8,207 bases of DNA from Agaricicola taiwanensis_A (GCA_040394255.1 JBEBSP010000123.1:1-8207); one strand, 5' to 3'. Counted from the first letter of the stretch, positions 1 through 6,416 are shown. Numbers and translations are program-made. Notes: generated by a model from the sequence alone, not told the origin.

Positions 1-812
1 GCCAGCGGGAACATGGGCAGCGAGAAGCGCAGGAAGCCGTAGCCGCCCATCTTCAGCAAGATCGCCGCCAGGATGACCGAGCCCGCCGTGGGCGCCTCGA
101 CATGGGCGTCGGGCAGCCAGGTGTGCACCGGCCACATGGGCATCTTGACCGCGAAGGAGGCGAAGAAGGCCAGCCACAGCCAGGTCTGCATGGACGCCGG
201 GAACTGGTGGCCCAGCAGCGCCGCGATGTCGGTGGTGCCCGCCTCCCAGTACATGGCCATGATGGCCAGCAGCATCAGCACCGAGCCGAGCAGCGTGTAG
301 AGGAAGAACTTGAAGCTGGCGTAGACCCGGCGCTTGCCGCCCCAGATGCCGATGATGAGGAACATCGGGATCAGGCCGCCTTCGAAGAACAGATAGAACA
401 GCACCAGATCGAGCGCGCAGAACACGCCGATCATCAGCGTCTCCAGCACCAGGAAGGCGATCATGTATTCCTTCACCCGGTGCTCGATGGCCTCCCAGCT
501 TGCGAGGATCGAGATCGGCATGATGAAGGTCGTCAGCACGACGAAGAGCACCGAGATGCCATCGACGCCCATGTGATAGGTGATCGTCGTCCCGAGCCAG
601 TCGGCCTTTTCCACGAACTGGAAACCGGTCTCGCCGGTGTCGAACTCGATGAGCATCAGCAGCGAGACGATGAAGGTCGCAAGCGTCGTCCAGAGCGCGA
701 CATGGCGCGCGTTGCGCACCGCCGAGGCATCGTCGCCACGGATCATGAGGATGAACAGCACTCCCGCCAGCGGCAGGAAAGTGACGACGGAGAGGATCGG
801 CCAGTCGATCAT
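1..812 (-). CDS. nuoM: NADH-quinone oxidoreductase subunit M (NuoM), N-terminal part; runs off the left edge
   Basis: NuoM is one of the three antiporter-like proton-pumping subunits in the complex I membrane arm. The first 270 codons are present, beginning MIDWPILSVV; the family is usually about 500 residues, so roughly the C-terminal half lies outside the window. The reading frame is open to the edge. Visible hallmarks are the TM5 motif LFYLFFEGGLIPMF with the essential glutamate at residue 144 (same number as E. coli Glu144), and AVKMPMWPVHTWLPDAHVEAPT at about 221-242 with the TM7 lysine at 223, the counterpart of the E. coli pumping lysine. Hydrophobic segments occupy most of the remainder. 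The ATG at 812-810 overlaps the nuoL stop by one base (TGATG), so translation is probably coupled to nuoL. The upstream SD is weak (GGAA about 7 nt before the ATG). Identity is secure from motifs and position. Confidence 0.97.
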   Translation of the reverse strand, partial: MIDWPILSVVTFLPLAGVLFILMIRGDDASAVRNARHVALWTTLATFIVSLLMLIEFDTGETGFQFVEKADWLGTTITYHMGVDGISVLFVVLTTFIMPISILASWEAIEHRVKEYMIAFLVLETLMIGVFCALDLVLFYLFFEGGLIPMFLIIGIWGGKRRVYASFKFFLYTLLGSVLMLLAIMAMYWEAGTTDIAALLGHQFPASMQTWLWLAFFASFAVKMPMWPVHTWLPDAHVEAPTAGSVILAAILLKMGGYGFLRFSLPMFPL

Positions 813-2905
813 CAATGCGTTCCGAACATGAACCAGGTGAACAATGCCGCGACGCCGATGAGCATGGCGAAGGCGTAGTGATAGACGTAGCCGGTCTGGA
901 GACGGACCACGCGGTTGGTGACGTCGACCACGCGGGCCGAGATACCATCAGGACCGAGCCCGTCGATGAACCAGCCGTCGCCCTTCTTCCAGAGGAAACG
1001 GCCCAGCGCCTTGGCGGGGCGCACGAAGAGCGCGTCATAGATCTCGTCGAAGTACCACTTGTTGAGCAGGAAGCGGTAGAGCACGTCGTGCTCGCGGGCG
1101 AGCTGGGACGGGATGCGCGGACGGGCGACGTAGAACAGCCACGACAGCGCGAAACCGCCCACCATCATGATGAAGGGAGACGCCTTCACCAGCCACGGCA
1201 CATGGTGCATCGCCTCGAGGATATCGGGATGGTCGCCGCCCGCCAGAGCGCCCTTCCAGAAGGCCGCGTAGCCGTGCTCCACATCAACGAAGCCGCCGTA
1301 GAAGACCATGCCGGCGAGGACCGCGCCGATGGCGAGCAGGATCAGGGGGATCGTCATCACCAGGGGTGACTCATGAACGTGCTTCATGGTCTCCAGGGAG
1401 GCGCGCGGCTGTCCGTGGAAGGTCATGAAGATCAGGCGCCATGAGTAGAACGAGGTCATGCCGGCGGCGATGACGGTCAGCCAGAAAGCGTACTGCGCCG
1501 CGCTTCCCTGCGCCGCGAAGGCGCTCTCGATGATGGCGTCCTTGGACAGGAAGCCGGCGAAACCGAAATGCGTCAGCGGGATGCCGAAGCCGGTCAGCGC
1601 CAGCGTGCCGATGACCATCATCCAGTAGGTCAGCGGGATCAGCTTCCGGATGCCACCCATGCGGCGCATGTCCTGCTCGTGATGCATGGCGTGGATGACC
1701 GAGCCCGCGCCCAGGAACAGCAGCGCCTTGAAGAAGGCGTGGGTGAAGAGATGGAAGATGCCGGCGGAATAGGCCCCGACGCCGAGCGCCACGAACATGT
1801 AGCCGAGCTGCGAGCAGGTCGAATAGGCGATCACGCGCTTGATGTCGTTCTGCACCAGGCCGACCGTGGCGGCGAAGAAGGCCGTGGTCGCGCCGATCAC
1901 GGTGACGAAGACGAGCGTGTCGGGCGCGCCCTCGAACACCGGCGACATGCGGGCGACCATGAAGACGCCCGCCGTCACCATGGTGGCGGCGTGGATCAGC
2001 GCGGAGACCGGCGTCGGGCCTTCCATGGCGTCCGGCAGCCAGGTGTGCAGCAGGAACTGGGCCGACTTGCCCATGGCGCCGATGAACAGCAGGAAGGACA
2101 GCACCGTCAGCGCATGGAACTCATGGCCGAGGAACAGCAGGGTTGCTTCCGACTTGCCCGGCACGGCGGCGAAGATGGCGTCGAGGGTGACCGTGTCGAA
2201 CAGGAAGAAGATGCCGAAGATGCCGAGCGCGAAGCCGAAGTCGCCGACGCGGTTGACCACGAAGGCCTTGATGGCGGCGGCGTTGGCCGAGGGCTTGGTG
2301 TACCAGAAGCCGATCAGCAGATAGCTGGCGAGACCGACGCCTTCCCATCCGAAGAACATCTGGACGAGGTTGTCGGAGGTCACCAGCATCAGCATGGCGA
2401 AGGTGAACAGCGACAGATAGGCGAAGAAGCGCGGCCGCTGCGGATCCTCGTGCATGTAGCCGATGGAATAGAGATGCACGAGCGCCGAGACGGAGTTGAC
2501 CACCACCAGCATGACCGCCGTCAGGCTGTCGATGCGGAAGGCCCAGTCGACCGTCAGATCGCCGGATGTGATCCACCGCAGGACCTCGATGCGGGTGGCG
2601 CCGTCGCCATGGGTCACCGCGAAGAAGGCGACCCACGACAGGGCGGCCGCCACCATCATGAAGGCGGTGGTGATGAATTCCGCCGGACGCGCACCCGGGG
2701 CGATGGGATGTTCTGGCGCGTGATGATCGTCATGGCCGTGGGTGTGGTCATCGTGGCCGTGGCCATGCGCGCCATGACCGTGGTGATGGGCCGCGACGCC
2801 CTGGGCCAGAAGCTCGGCGCGGCGGGTGCGCGCGCCGCCGACCAGGGTGATGGCGCCCGCGAGGATCGCGCCCAGCAGCGGCAGGAAGACGATAGCGTGA
2901 TACAT
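812..2905 (-). CDS. nuoL: NADH-quinone oxidoreductase subunit L (NuoL), with His-rich N-terminal loop
   Basis: NuoL is the distal antiporter-like subunit of complex I, with a proton channel and a long lateral helix near its C-terminus. At 697 residues it is complete and longer than the E. coli protein (613). Key residues are recognisable: Glu188 in FFGWEGVGLASYLLIGF (E. coli Glu144), Lys280 in MGKSAQFLLHTWLPDAMEGP (Lys229), His305 in SALIHAATMV (His254), Lys393 in FTHAFFKALLFL (Lys342) and Lys455 in GFLSKDAII (Lys399). The 280-to-305 and 280-to-393 spacings equal those in E. coli. An unusual insert at residues 40-66, just after TM1, has 13 histidines in 27 residues alternating with Gly, Asp and Ala. 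The ATG is 9 nt after the nuoK stop. The SD is poor (GAGCGGCGG), which suggests coupling to nuoK translation. The stop overlaps the nuoM ATG. No frameshift is seen. Confidence 0.98.
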   Translation of the reverse strand: MYHAIVFLPLLGAILAGAITLVGGARTRRAELLAQGVAAHHHGHGAHGHGHDDHTHGHDDHHAPEHPIAPGARPAEFITTAFMMVAAALSWVAFFAVTHGDGATRIEVLRWITSGDLTVDWAFRIDSLTAVMLVVVNSVSALVHLYSIGYMHEDPQRPRFFAYLSLFTFAMLMLVTSDNLVQMFFGWEGVGLASYLLIGFWYTKPSANAAAIKAFVVNRVGDFGFALGIFGIFFLFDTVTLDAIFAAVPGKSEATLLFLGHEFHALTVLSFLLFIGAMGKSAQFLLHTWLPDAMEGPTPVSALIHAATMVTAGVFMVARMSPVFEGAPDTLVFVTVIGATTAFFAATVGLVQNDIKRVIAYSTCSQLGYMFVALGVGAYSAGIFHLFTHAFFKALLFLGAGSVIHAMHHEQDMRRMGGIRKLIPLTYWMMVIGTLALTGFGIPLTHFGFAGFLSKDAIIESAFAAQGSAAQYAFWLTVIAAGMTSFYSWRLIFMTFHGQPRASLETMKHVHESPLVMTIPLILLAIGAVLAGMVFYGGFVDVEHGYAAFWKGALAGGDHPDILEAMHHVPWLVKASPFIMMVGGFALSWLFYVARPRIPSQLAREHDVLYRFLLNKWYFDEIYDALFVRPAKALGRFLWKKGDGWFIDGLGPDGISARVVDVTNRVVRLQTGYVYHYAFAMLIGVAALFTWFMFGTH

Positions 2906-2914
2906 GGCCGCCGC

Positions 2915-3223
2915 TCAGCCCTTCATCATGTTGATGTCTTCAACCGCGATGGAGCCGCGGTTGCGGTAATAGACGACGAGGATGGCGAGGCCGATGGCCG
3001 CTTCCGCCGCCGCGACCGTGAGGATCAGCAAGGCGAAGATCTGGCCGACGAGATCGCCGGAAAAGGACGAGAAGGCCACCAGGTTGATGTTGACCGAGAG
3101 CAGGATCAACTCGATCGACATGAGGATGATGATCACGTTCTTGCGGTTGAGGAAAATGCCGAGCACCCCGAGCGTGAACAGGATCGCGGCGACCGTCAGG
3201 TAATGGCTGAGTCCGACTTCCAT
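2915..3223 (-). CDS. nuoK: NADH-quinone oxidoreductase subunit K (NuoK)
   Basis: NuoK (mitochondrial ND4L homologue) is a small membrane subunit between NuoJ and the antiporter-like subunits and forms part of the internal proton path. The 102-residue length is typical of the family. Three hydrophobic segments are visible at about 8-25, 30-50 and 62-86. The two conserved membrane glutamates are Glu38 (in MSIELILLSVN) and Glu74 (in AAAEAAIGLAILV), matching E. coli Glu36 and Glu72. The chosen ATG begins MEVGLSHYLT and lies 7 nt after the nuoJ stop. Its SD (GAGGA) overlaps the nuoJ stop codon, so nuoJ and nuoK are likely translationally coupled. nuoL follows after 9 nt. Confidence 0.98.
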   Translation of the reverse strand: MEVGLSHYLTVAAILFTLGVLGIFLNRKNVIIILMSIELILLSVNINLVAFSSFSGDLVGQIFALLILTVAAAEAAIGLAILVVYYRNRGSIAVEDINMMKG

Positions 3224-3230
3224 ATTGTCC

Positions 3231-3845
3231 TCAGATCCCCTGTCCGGGGTTGACCTTCTTGATATCGATGCTGTTGGCCGCGGTGCGCGCCACTTGATCC
3301 GGGATGCTCTGCCGCTTGACGCCTTCCTTGTGGCGCAGGGTCAGCACGATGGCGCCGATCATGGAGACGAGCAGGATGAGACCGGCCGCCTGGAAGAAGA
3401 AAAGGTAGTCGGTGTAAAGCACCCGGCCGATCGCAAGGGTGTTGGGCACCTCGGCCATGGCTGGCGTCGGCGAGGCGCGCAGCGCCGCCGCATCCGATGA
3501 TATGGCCCAGCCGCCGACGACCATGACCAGTTCCGCCAGCACGATGAGGCCGACCAGCCCGCCGATGGGCAGATACTGCAGGAACCCCTGCCGCAGGGCG
3601 ACGAAATCCTCGTCCAGCATCATGACGACGAACAGGAACAGGACGGCCACGGCGCCGACATAGACGACGATCAGGATCATGGCGATGAATTCCGCGCCCA
3701 GAAGCATGAACAGGCCGGCGGCGTTCACGAAGGCGAGGATCAGGAACAGCACGGAGTGTACGGGATTGCGCGCCGCGATGACCATGAAGGCCGAGGCGAC
3801 GGTGATCCCCGCGAAAAGATAGAAGAAGGCTGACGCCAGACTCAT
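3231..3845 (-). CDS. nuoJ: NADH-quinone oxidoreductase subunit J (NuoJ)
   Basis: NuoJ (ND6 homologue) is a five-helix membrane subunit of complex I whose third helix, with its pi-bulge, takes part in coupling quinone reduction to proton movement. The 204-residue product is within the family range. The diagnostic TM3 stretch AEFIAMILIVVYVGAVAVLF (residues 51-70) is intact, with Tyr62 and Gly64 in the pi-bulge region. Other hydrophobic segments lie near 5-24, 30-49, 92-113 and 147-167. A hydrophilic tail of about 35 residues ends GQGI, a style I associate with alphaproteobacterial NuoJ. The ATG at 3845 has GGGGAC five nucleotides upstream. It is preceded by 69 nt after nuoI, the largest gap in this operon segment. 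Its first four bases (ATGA) include the stop of a possible 19-codon ORF. Confidence 0.97.
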   Translation of the reverse strand: MSLASAFFYLFAGITVASAFMVIAARNPVHSVLFLILAFVNAAGLFMLLGAEFIAMILIVVYVGAVAVLFLFVVMMLDEDFVALRQGFLQYLPIGGLVGLIVLAELVMVVGGWAISSDAAALRASPTPAMAEVPNTLAIGRVLYTDYLFFFQAAGLILLVSMIGAIVLTLRHKEGVKRQSIPDQVARTAANSIDIKKVNPGQGI

Positions 3846-3901
3846 GCCTTGTCCCCGTTGCGACCGCCCGTGGCGGTCCGTTCCTTAACGTTCATCTCCA
3901 T
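3842..3901 (-). CDS. Possible 19-residue ORF filling the nuoI-nuoJ gap
   Basis: The frame reads ATG GAG ATG AAC ... GCA TGA and would encode MEMNVKERTATGGRNGDKA, a hydrophilic, Lys/Arg-containing peptide with no membrane segment. I do not recognise it. Points in favour: it begins 13 nt after the nuoI stop, its TGA overlaps the nuoJ ATG in an ATGA arrangement like other tight junctions here, and most of its codons end in G or C as in its neighbours. Points against: 19 codons is short enough to be open by chance in GC-rich DNA, and the ribosome site is weak (GGA about 5 nt before the ATG). A 7-bp hairpin lies inside it. If it is translated, a role as a leader that couples nuoI to nuoJ translation is more likely than a functional peptide. 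This is inference. Confidence 0.25.
   Translation of the reverse strand: MEMNVKERTATGGRNGDKA
3862..3878 (-). other. Short hairpin in the nuoI-nuoJ gap
   Basis: A perfect 7-bp inverted repeat (gaccgcc / ggcggtc) encloses a 3-nt loop and would form a GC-rich stem in the nuo mRNA between nuoI and nuoJ, ending about 16 nt before the nuoJ ATG. No T-run follows it on the transcribed strand, so it is not a standard intrinsic terminator. It could affect mRNA processing or nuoJ translation, or simply be chance in GC-rich sequence. Confidence 0.3.
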
Positions 3902-3914
3902 CACCGTCCAGCCA

Positions 3915-4403
3915 TCAGCGGTACGGTGAATCGAGCGCGATACGGCGCGCGATGTCGCGCTCCCAGCGGTCGCCGTTCGCGAGCAGCTTTTCCTTGTCGT
4001 AATAGAGTTCTTCGCGGGTTTCCGTGGCGAACTCGAAATTCGGCCCCTCGACGATGGCGTCCACGGGGCAGGCTTCCTGACAGAATCCGCAGTAGATGCA
4101 TTTCACCATATCGATGTCGTAGCGCGTGGTGCGGCGCGTGCCGTCGTTGCGGCGCGGGCCGGCTTCGATGGTGATGGCCTGCGCCGGGCAGATGGCTTCA
4201 CACAGCTTGCAGGCGATGCAGCGCTCCTCGCCGTTGGGATAGCGGCGCAGGGCATGCTCGCCCCGGAAGCGCGGGCTGAGAGCGCCCTTCTCGAAGGGGT
4301 AGTTGATCGTGGCCTTCGGCTTGAAGAAATAGCGCATGGCCAGGAAGAAGGCCGATACGAATTCCGCCAGGAAGAGCGAGCGGGCCGCTTGATCGAGACG
4401 CAT
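3915..4403 (-). CDS. nuoI: NADH-quinone oxidoreductase subunit I (NuoI), two 4Fe-4S clusters
   Basis: NuoI (TYKY/NDUFS8 homologue) carries clusters N6a and N6b, which pass electrons from NuoG to the terminal cluster N2 in NuoB. The 162-residue product is full length for an alphaproteobacterial NuoI. Two ferredoxin motifs are intact: CIACKLCEAICP with Cys62, 65, 68 and 72, and CIYCGFCQEACPVDAI with Cys102, 105, 108 and 112. The N-terminal stretch (about residues 10-27, FLAEFVSAFFLAMRYFF) is the amphipathic helix that anchors it to the membrane arm, and FRGEHALRRYPNGEERC is the family-typical lead-in. The ATG at 4403 lies 11 nt after the upstream gene, with a good SD (GAGG, 7 nt away) that overlaps that gene's stop region. 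The protein acts on the cytoplasmic side, where the peripheral arm meets the membrane arm. Confidence 0.98.
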   Translation of the reverse strand: MRLDQAARSLFLAEFVSAFFLAMRYFFKPKATINYPFEKGALSPRFRGEHALRRYPNGEERCIACKLCEAICPAQAITIEAGPRRNDGTRRTTRYDIDMVKCIYCGFCQEACPVDAIVEGPNFEFATETREELYYDKEKLLANGDRWERDIARRIALDSPYR

Positions 4404-4414
4404 GATCTATCCTC

Positions 4415-4651
4415 TCACCCGCCAGCGAAGATGGCGCCGGCCAGATAGCCGACAGCGGGGAACAGCAGTTGCAGGCCCAACCGGTAGAGCTGGAACACGC
4501 TCAAGCGGTGCGGCGCGGTTTCGGCGGTTTCCCGACCATCGGCCACGCGCGCGTGAATTTCACGCTTGATCCAGCGGACCACCACGGCACGGTCGAACAG
4601 GAAGCCGATGCCCGCACCGGCGGCAGCCCAGATCAGAGTGGTCTCCGACAT
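4415..4651 (-). CDS. Small two-helix membrane protein of unknown function, between nuoH and nuoI
   Basis: I do not recognise this 78-residue protein (MSETTLIWAAAGAGIGFLFD at the start). It has a hydrophobic segment at about residues 5-20, a strongly charged middle (about 26-50, containing RWIKREIHARV and several Glu residues), and a second hydrophobic segment at about 58-76. The basic loop predicts that the middle is cytoplasmic and both ends face outwards. No cysteine or cofactor motif is present. There are two adjacent ATGs, at 4654 and 4651. The second is preferred because GGGAGG then sits 6 nt upstream, against 3 nt for the first. It overlaps the nuoH stop by one base (TGATG), and nuoI follows after 11 nt, so the gene is embedded and probably coupled. 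The stop gives a clean end. Position suggests an accessory or assembly role in the complex I membrane arm, but this is inference; chance retention is the alternative. Confidence 0.75.
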   Translation of the reverse strand: MSETTLIWAAAGAGIGFLFDRAVVVRWIKREIHARVADGRETAETAPHRLSVFQLYRLGLQLLFPAVGYLAGAIFAGG

Positions 4652-5685
4652 CATGAGCCTCCCGGAACCCAGCCCATGAACTGCAGGACGCCGGCGACGA
4701 TGATGACCATGGCGAGCGAGATCGGCAGGAACACCTTCCAGCCCAAACGCATCAGCTGGTCGTAGCGGTAGCGCGGCACGAAGGCCTTCACCATGGCGAA
4801 CATGAAGAACACCGAGAAGACCTTGAACACGAACCAGAAGACGCCCGGCAGCCAGGTGAAGGGCGCGATCGGGAACGGCGGCAGCCAGCCACCGAGGAAC
4901 AGGATCGTCGTCAGCGCGCACATGGTCATGATGGCCGCGTATTCGCCGAGCATGAACATCATGTAGGGCGTCGAGCCATATTCGACCATGAAACCCGCGA
5001 CCAGTTCCGATTCGGCTTCGGGCAGGTCGAAGGGCGGACGGTTGGTCTCGGCCAGCGCGGAAATGAAGAAGATGACGAACATCGGAAACAGCGGCAGCCA
5101 GTACCAGCCCAGCAGCCCGTAGGGGCCGTCCTGCGCCGCGACGATGTCGGACAGGTTCAGCGAGCCGACGCAGAGCAGCACCGTGATGATCACGAAGCCG
5201 ATGGAAACCTCGTAGGACACCATCTGCGCGGCTGAGCGAAGCGCGCCGAGGAAGGCGTATTTCGAGTTCGAGGCCCAGCCGCCCATGATGACGCCATAGA
5301 TGCTCAGCGACGAGATGGCGAAGATGTAGAGGATGCCGACGTTGATGTCGGCGATCACCCAGCCCTCGGCCACGGGGATCACCGCCCAGGCGGCAAGCCC
5401 CAGCACGCAGGTGACCAGTGGGGCCAGCAGGAACACGCCCTTGTTGGCGCCCGCCGGGATGACCGGCTCCTTCAGCACGAATTTCAGCAGATCGGCGAAG
5501 GATTGAAACAGTCCCCACGGCCCAACCACGTTGGGCCCCCGGCGCAGTTGAACAGCCGCCCAGATCTTGCGATCGGCCAGCAGCACATATGCGATGAACA
5601 CGAGCAGCGCCACGAGCAGCAGGACGCTTTGCCCCACCATGATCGCGAGTTGCAGGAGATAGTCGTTGATGTTCGCCCAATCCAT
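4651..5685 (-). CDS. nuoH: NADH-quinone oxidoreductase subunit H (NuoH)
   Basis: NuoH (ND1 homologue) is the membrane subunit that joins the peripheral arm and forms much of the ubiquinone chamber. The 344-residue product is full length, with about eight hydrophobic helices. Family signatures are intact: ADRKIWAAVQLRRGPNVVGP at 37-56, RSAAQMVSYEVSIGF at 150-164 with Glu159, and the acidic quinone-side loop AETNRPPFDLPEAESELVAG at 212-231 with Glu213, Asp220, Glu223, Glu225 and Glu227, followed by MVEY with Glu235. The late motif PRYRYDQLMRLGWK (304-317) is also present. The ATG at 5685 is 9 nt after the racemase stop, with AGGG about 7 nt upstream, overlapping that stop, and GGAG about 12 nt upstream. 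In most bacteria nuoH directly follows nuoG; here the racemase gene intervenes. The stop TGA overlaps the start of the small membrane protein gene. Confidence 0.98.
   Translation of the reverse strand: MDWANINDYLLQLAIMVGQSVLLLVALLVFIAYVLLADRKIWAAVQLRRGPNVVGPWGLFQSFADLLKFVLKEPVIPAGANKGVFLLAPLVTCVLGLAAWAVIPVAEGWVIADINVGILYIFAISSLSIYGVIMGGWASNSKYAFLGALRSAAQMVSYEVSIGFVIITVLLCVGSLNLSDIVAAQDGPYGLLGWYWLPLFPMFVIFFISALAETNRPPFDLPEAESELVAGFMVEYGSTPYMMFMLGEYAAIMTMCALTTILFLGGWLPPFPIAPFTWLPGVFWFVFKVFSVFFMFAMVKAFVPRYRYDQLMRLGWKVFLPISLAMVIIVAGVLQFMGWVPGGS
4658..4663 (-). promoter_or_regulatory. Strong Shine-Dalgarno site for the small membrane protein gene
   Basis: The minus strand reads GGGAGG inside the last codons of nuoH. 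It is 6 nt from the ATG at 4651 but only 3 nt from the ATG at 4654, which favours the downstream start. It is among the best SD sites in the window and argues that the small gene is translated. Confidence 0.65.
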
Positions 5686-5693
5686 CGTCGTGC

Positions 5694-5707
5694 CCTACTC
5701 CGCCGCC
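5694..5707 (-). repeat. 14-bp direct repeat, copy 2, at the racemase 3' end
   Basis: The minus strand reads GGCGGCGGAGTAGG, spanning the codons for Ala-Ala-Glu, the TAG stop and one more base of the racemase gene. It matches the repeat at the nuoG end in 13 of 14 positions. The two copies have the same reading frame relative to their stops. Confidence 0.55.
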
Positions 5708-6414
5708 TCTTGGCGAAGGTTACCGTCCAGCGCTGCGGCGAGAGCCGCGTCCGCGTGTATTTCAGCCGTGTCGAACACGGGAACCGACACGTTGCCGCCG
5801 TTTAGCAGCAAACCCACCTCTGTACAGCCAAGGATGAGGCAATCGGCGCCTTCTGCGACAAGACGCGCCGCCATGATCTGGAACGCGTGGCGGGATGCCT
5901 CGCTCACGATGCCCTGGCATAGCTCGTCGTAAATGATGCGGTGTATGTCGGCCCGGTCGTCCTCGCCCGGCACCAGCACCTCGATGCCATGCACGTCACG
6001 CAGGCGGCCAGTGTAAAAGTCCTGCTCCATGGTGAAGCGGGTCGCGATGATGCCCGGGCGCGACAGGCCGGTGGCGCGGATGGCATGGGCCGTGGCGTCG
6101 GCGACATGGATGAAGGGGATGTCGACCGCAGCGGAAATCACATCGGCGACAACATGCATGGTGTTGGTCGCCAGTACGATCATGTCCGCGCCGGCGCGCT
6201 CCAGCCGCTCGGCGATGCCGGCCAGATACTCCCCGGCCTCGTCCCAGCGCCCTTCGGCCTGCAGCTTCGCGATCAGGGCGAAATCCACGGACCAAAGCAG
6301 GATATCGGCGGAATGCAGGCCCCCAAGCACGGCGCGCGCGCGATCGTTCAGGCGCTTGTAATAAAGCGCTGTCGATTCGCAGCTCATGCCGCCGATGAGA
6401 CCGATGGTCTTCAC
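5695..6414 (-). CDS. Aspartate/glutamate racemase family protein (YgeA/RacX-like), embedded in the nuo operon
   Basis: A cofactor-independent Asp/Glu racemase family member, probably cytoplasmic, expected to interconvert L- and D-aspartate or glutamate. The 239 residues are full length (E. coli YgeA about 230). Visible motifs are GLIGGMSCEST at 5-15, LATNTMH at 81-87 and LILGCTEVGLL at 193-203. The two catalytic positions are Thr83 and Cys197, the same atypical pair, by number, that I recall for E. coli YgeA; classical members have two cysteines. There is no signal peptide or membrane segment. The start is GTG at 6414, 3 nt after the nuoG stop, with GGAG 6 nt upstream; the ATG at 6416 is out of frame and hits a stop at once. 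nuoH follows after 9 nt. Some codons are AT-ending (for example TGT ACA, TTG and CTA near residues 197-205), less like its neighbours and consistent with transfer. No link to complex I is known to me. Substrate is not determinable here. Confidence 0.9.
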   Translation of the reverse strand: MKTIGLIGGMSCESTALYYKRLNDRARAVLGGLHSADILLWSVDFALIAKLQAEGRWDEAGEYLAGIAERLERAGADMIVLATNTMHVVADVISAAVDIPFIHVADATAHAIRATGLSRPGIIATRFTMEQDFYTGRLRDVHGIEVLVPGEDDRADIHRIIYDELCQGIVSEASRHAFQIMAARLVAEGADCLILGCTEVGLLLNGGNVSVPVFDTAEIHADAALAAALDGNLRQEAAE

Positions 6415-6416
6415 AT

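Noticed and set aside
2708..2788. Tandem DNA repeat or CRISPR-like element in the CAT/CAC-rich stretch of nuoL
   Set aside because: There is no regular repeat unit or spacer. It is in-frame histidine-rich coding sequence, and nuoL remains open on both sides.
1568..3253. Very long plus-strand open frame opposite nuoL and nuoK (561 codons), and similar plus-strand frames at 102-878 and 815-1369
   Set aside because: These are mirror frames of G/C-ending codons in real genes. Their translations are low-complexity runs of Arg, Asp, Glu, His, Gln and Gly with no domain, and the opposite strand encodes well-conserved complex I subunits.
3862..3878. Intrinsic terminator between nuoI and nuoJ
   Set aside because: The stem is short and no T-run follows on the transcribed strand. 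The operon continues with tight spacing.
4415..5680. 421-codon minus-strand frame running through nuoH in another phase
   Set aside because: Only its last part, from about 4654 down, is a real gene (the small membrane protein). The rest is an Arg/Ala/Gly-rich shadow of nuoH, whose frame carries all the family motifs.
6414..6416. ATG at 6416 as the racemase start
   Set aside because: It is followed immediately by TGA. The in-frame start giving MKTIGLIGGMS is the GTG at 6414, supported by GGAG 6 nt upstream.
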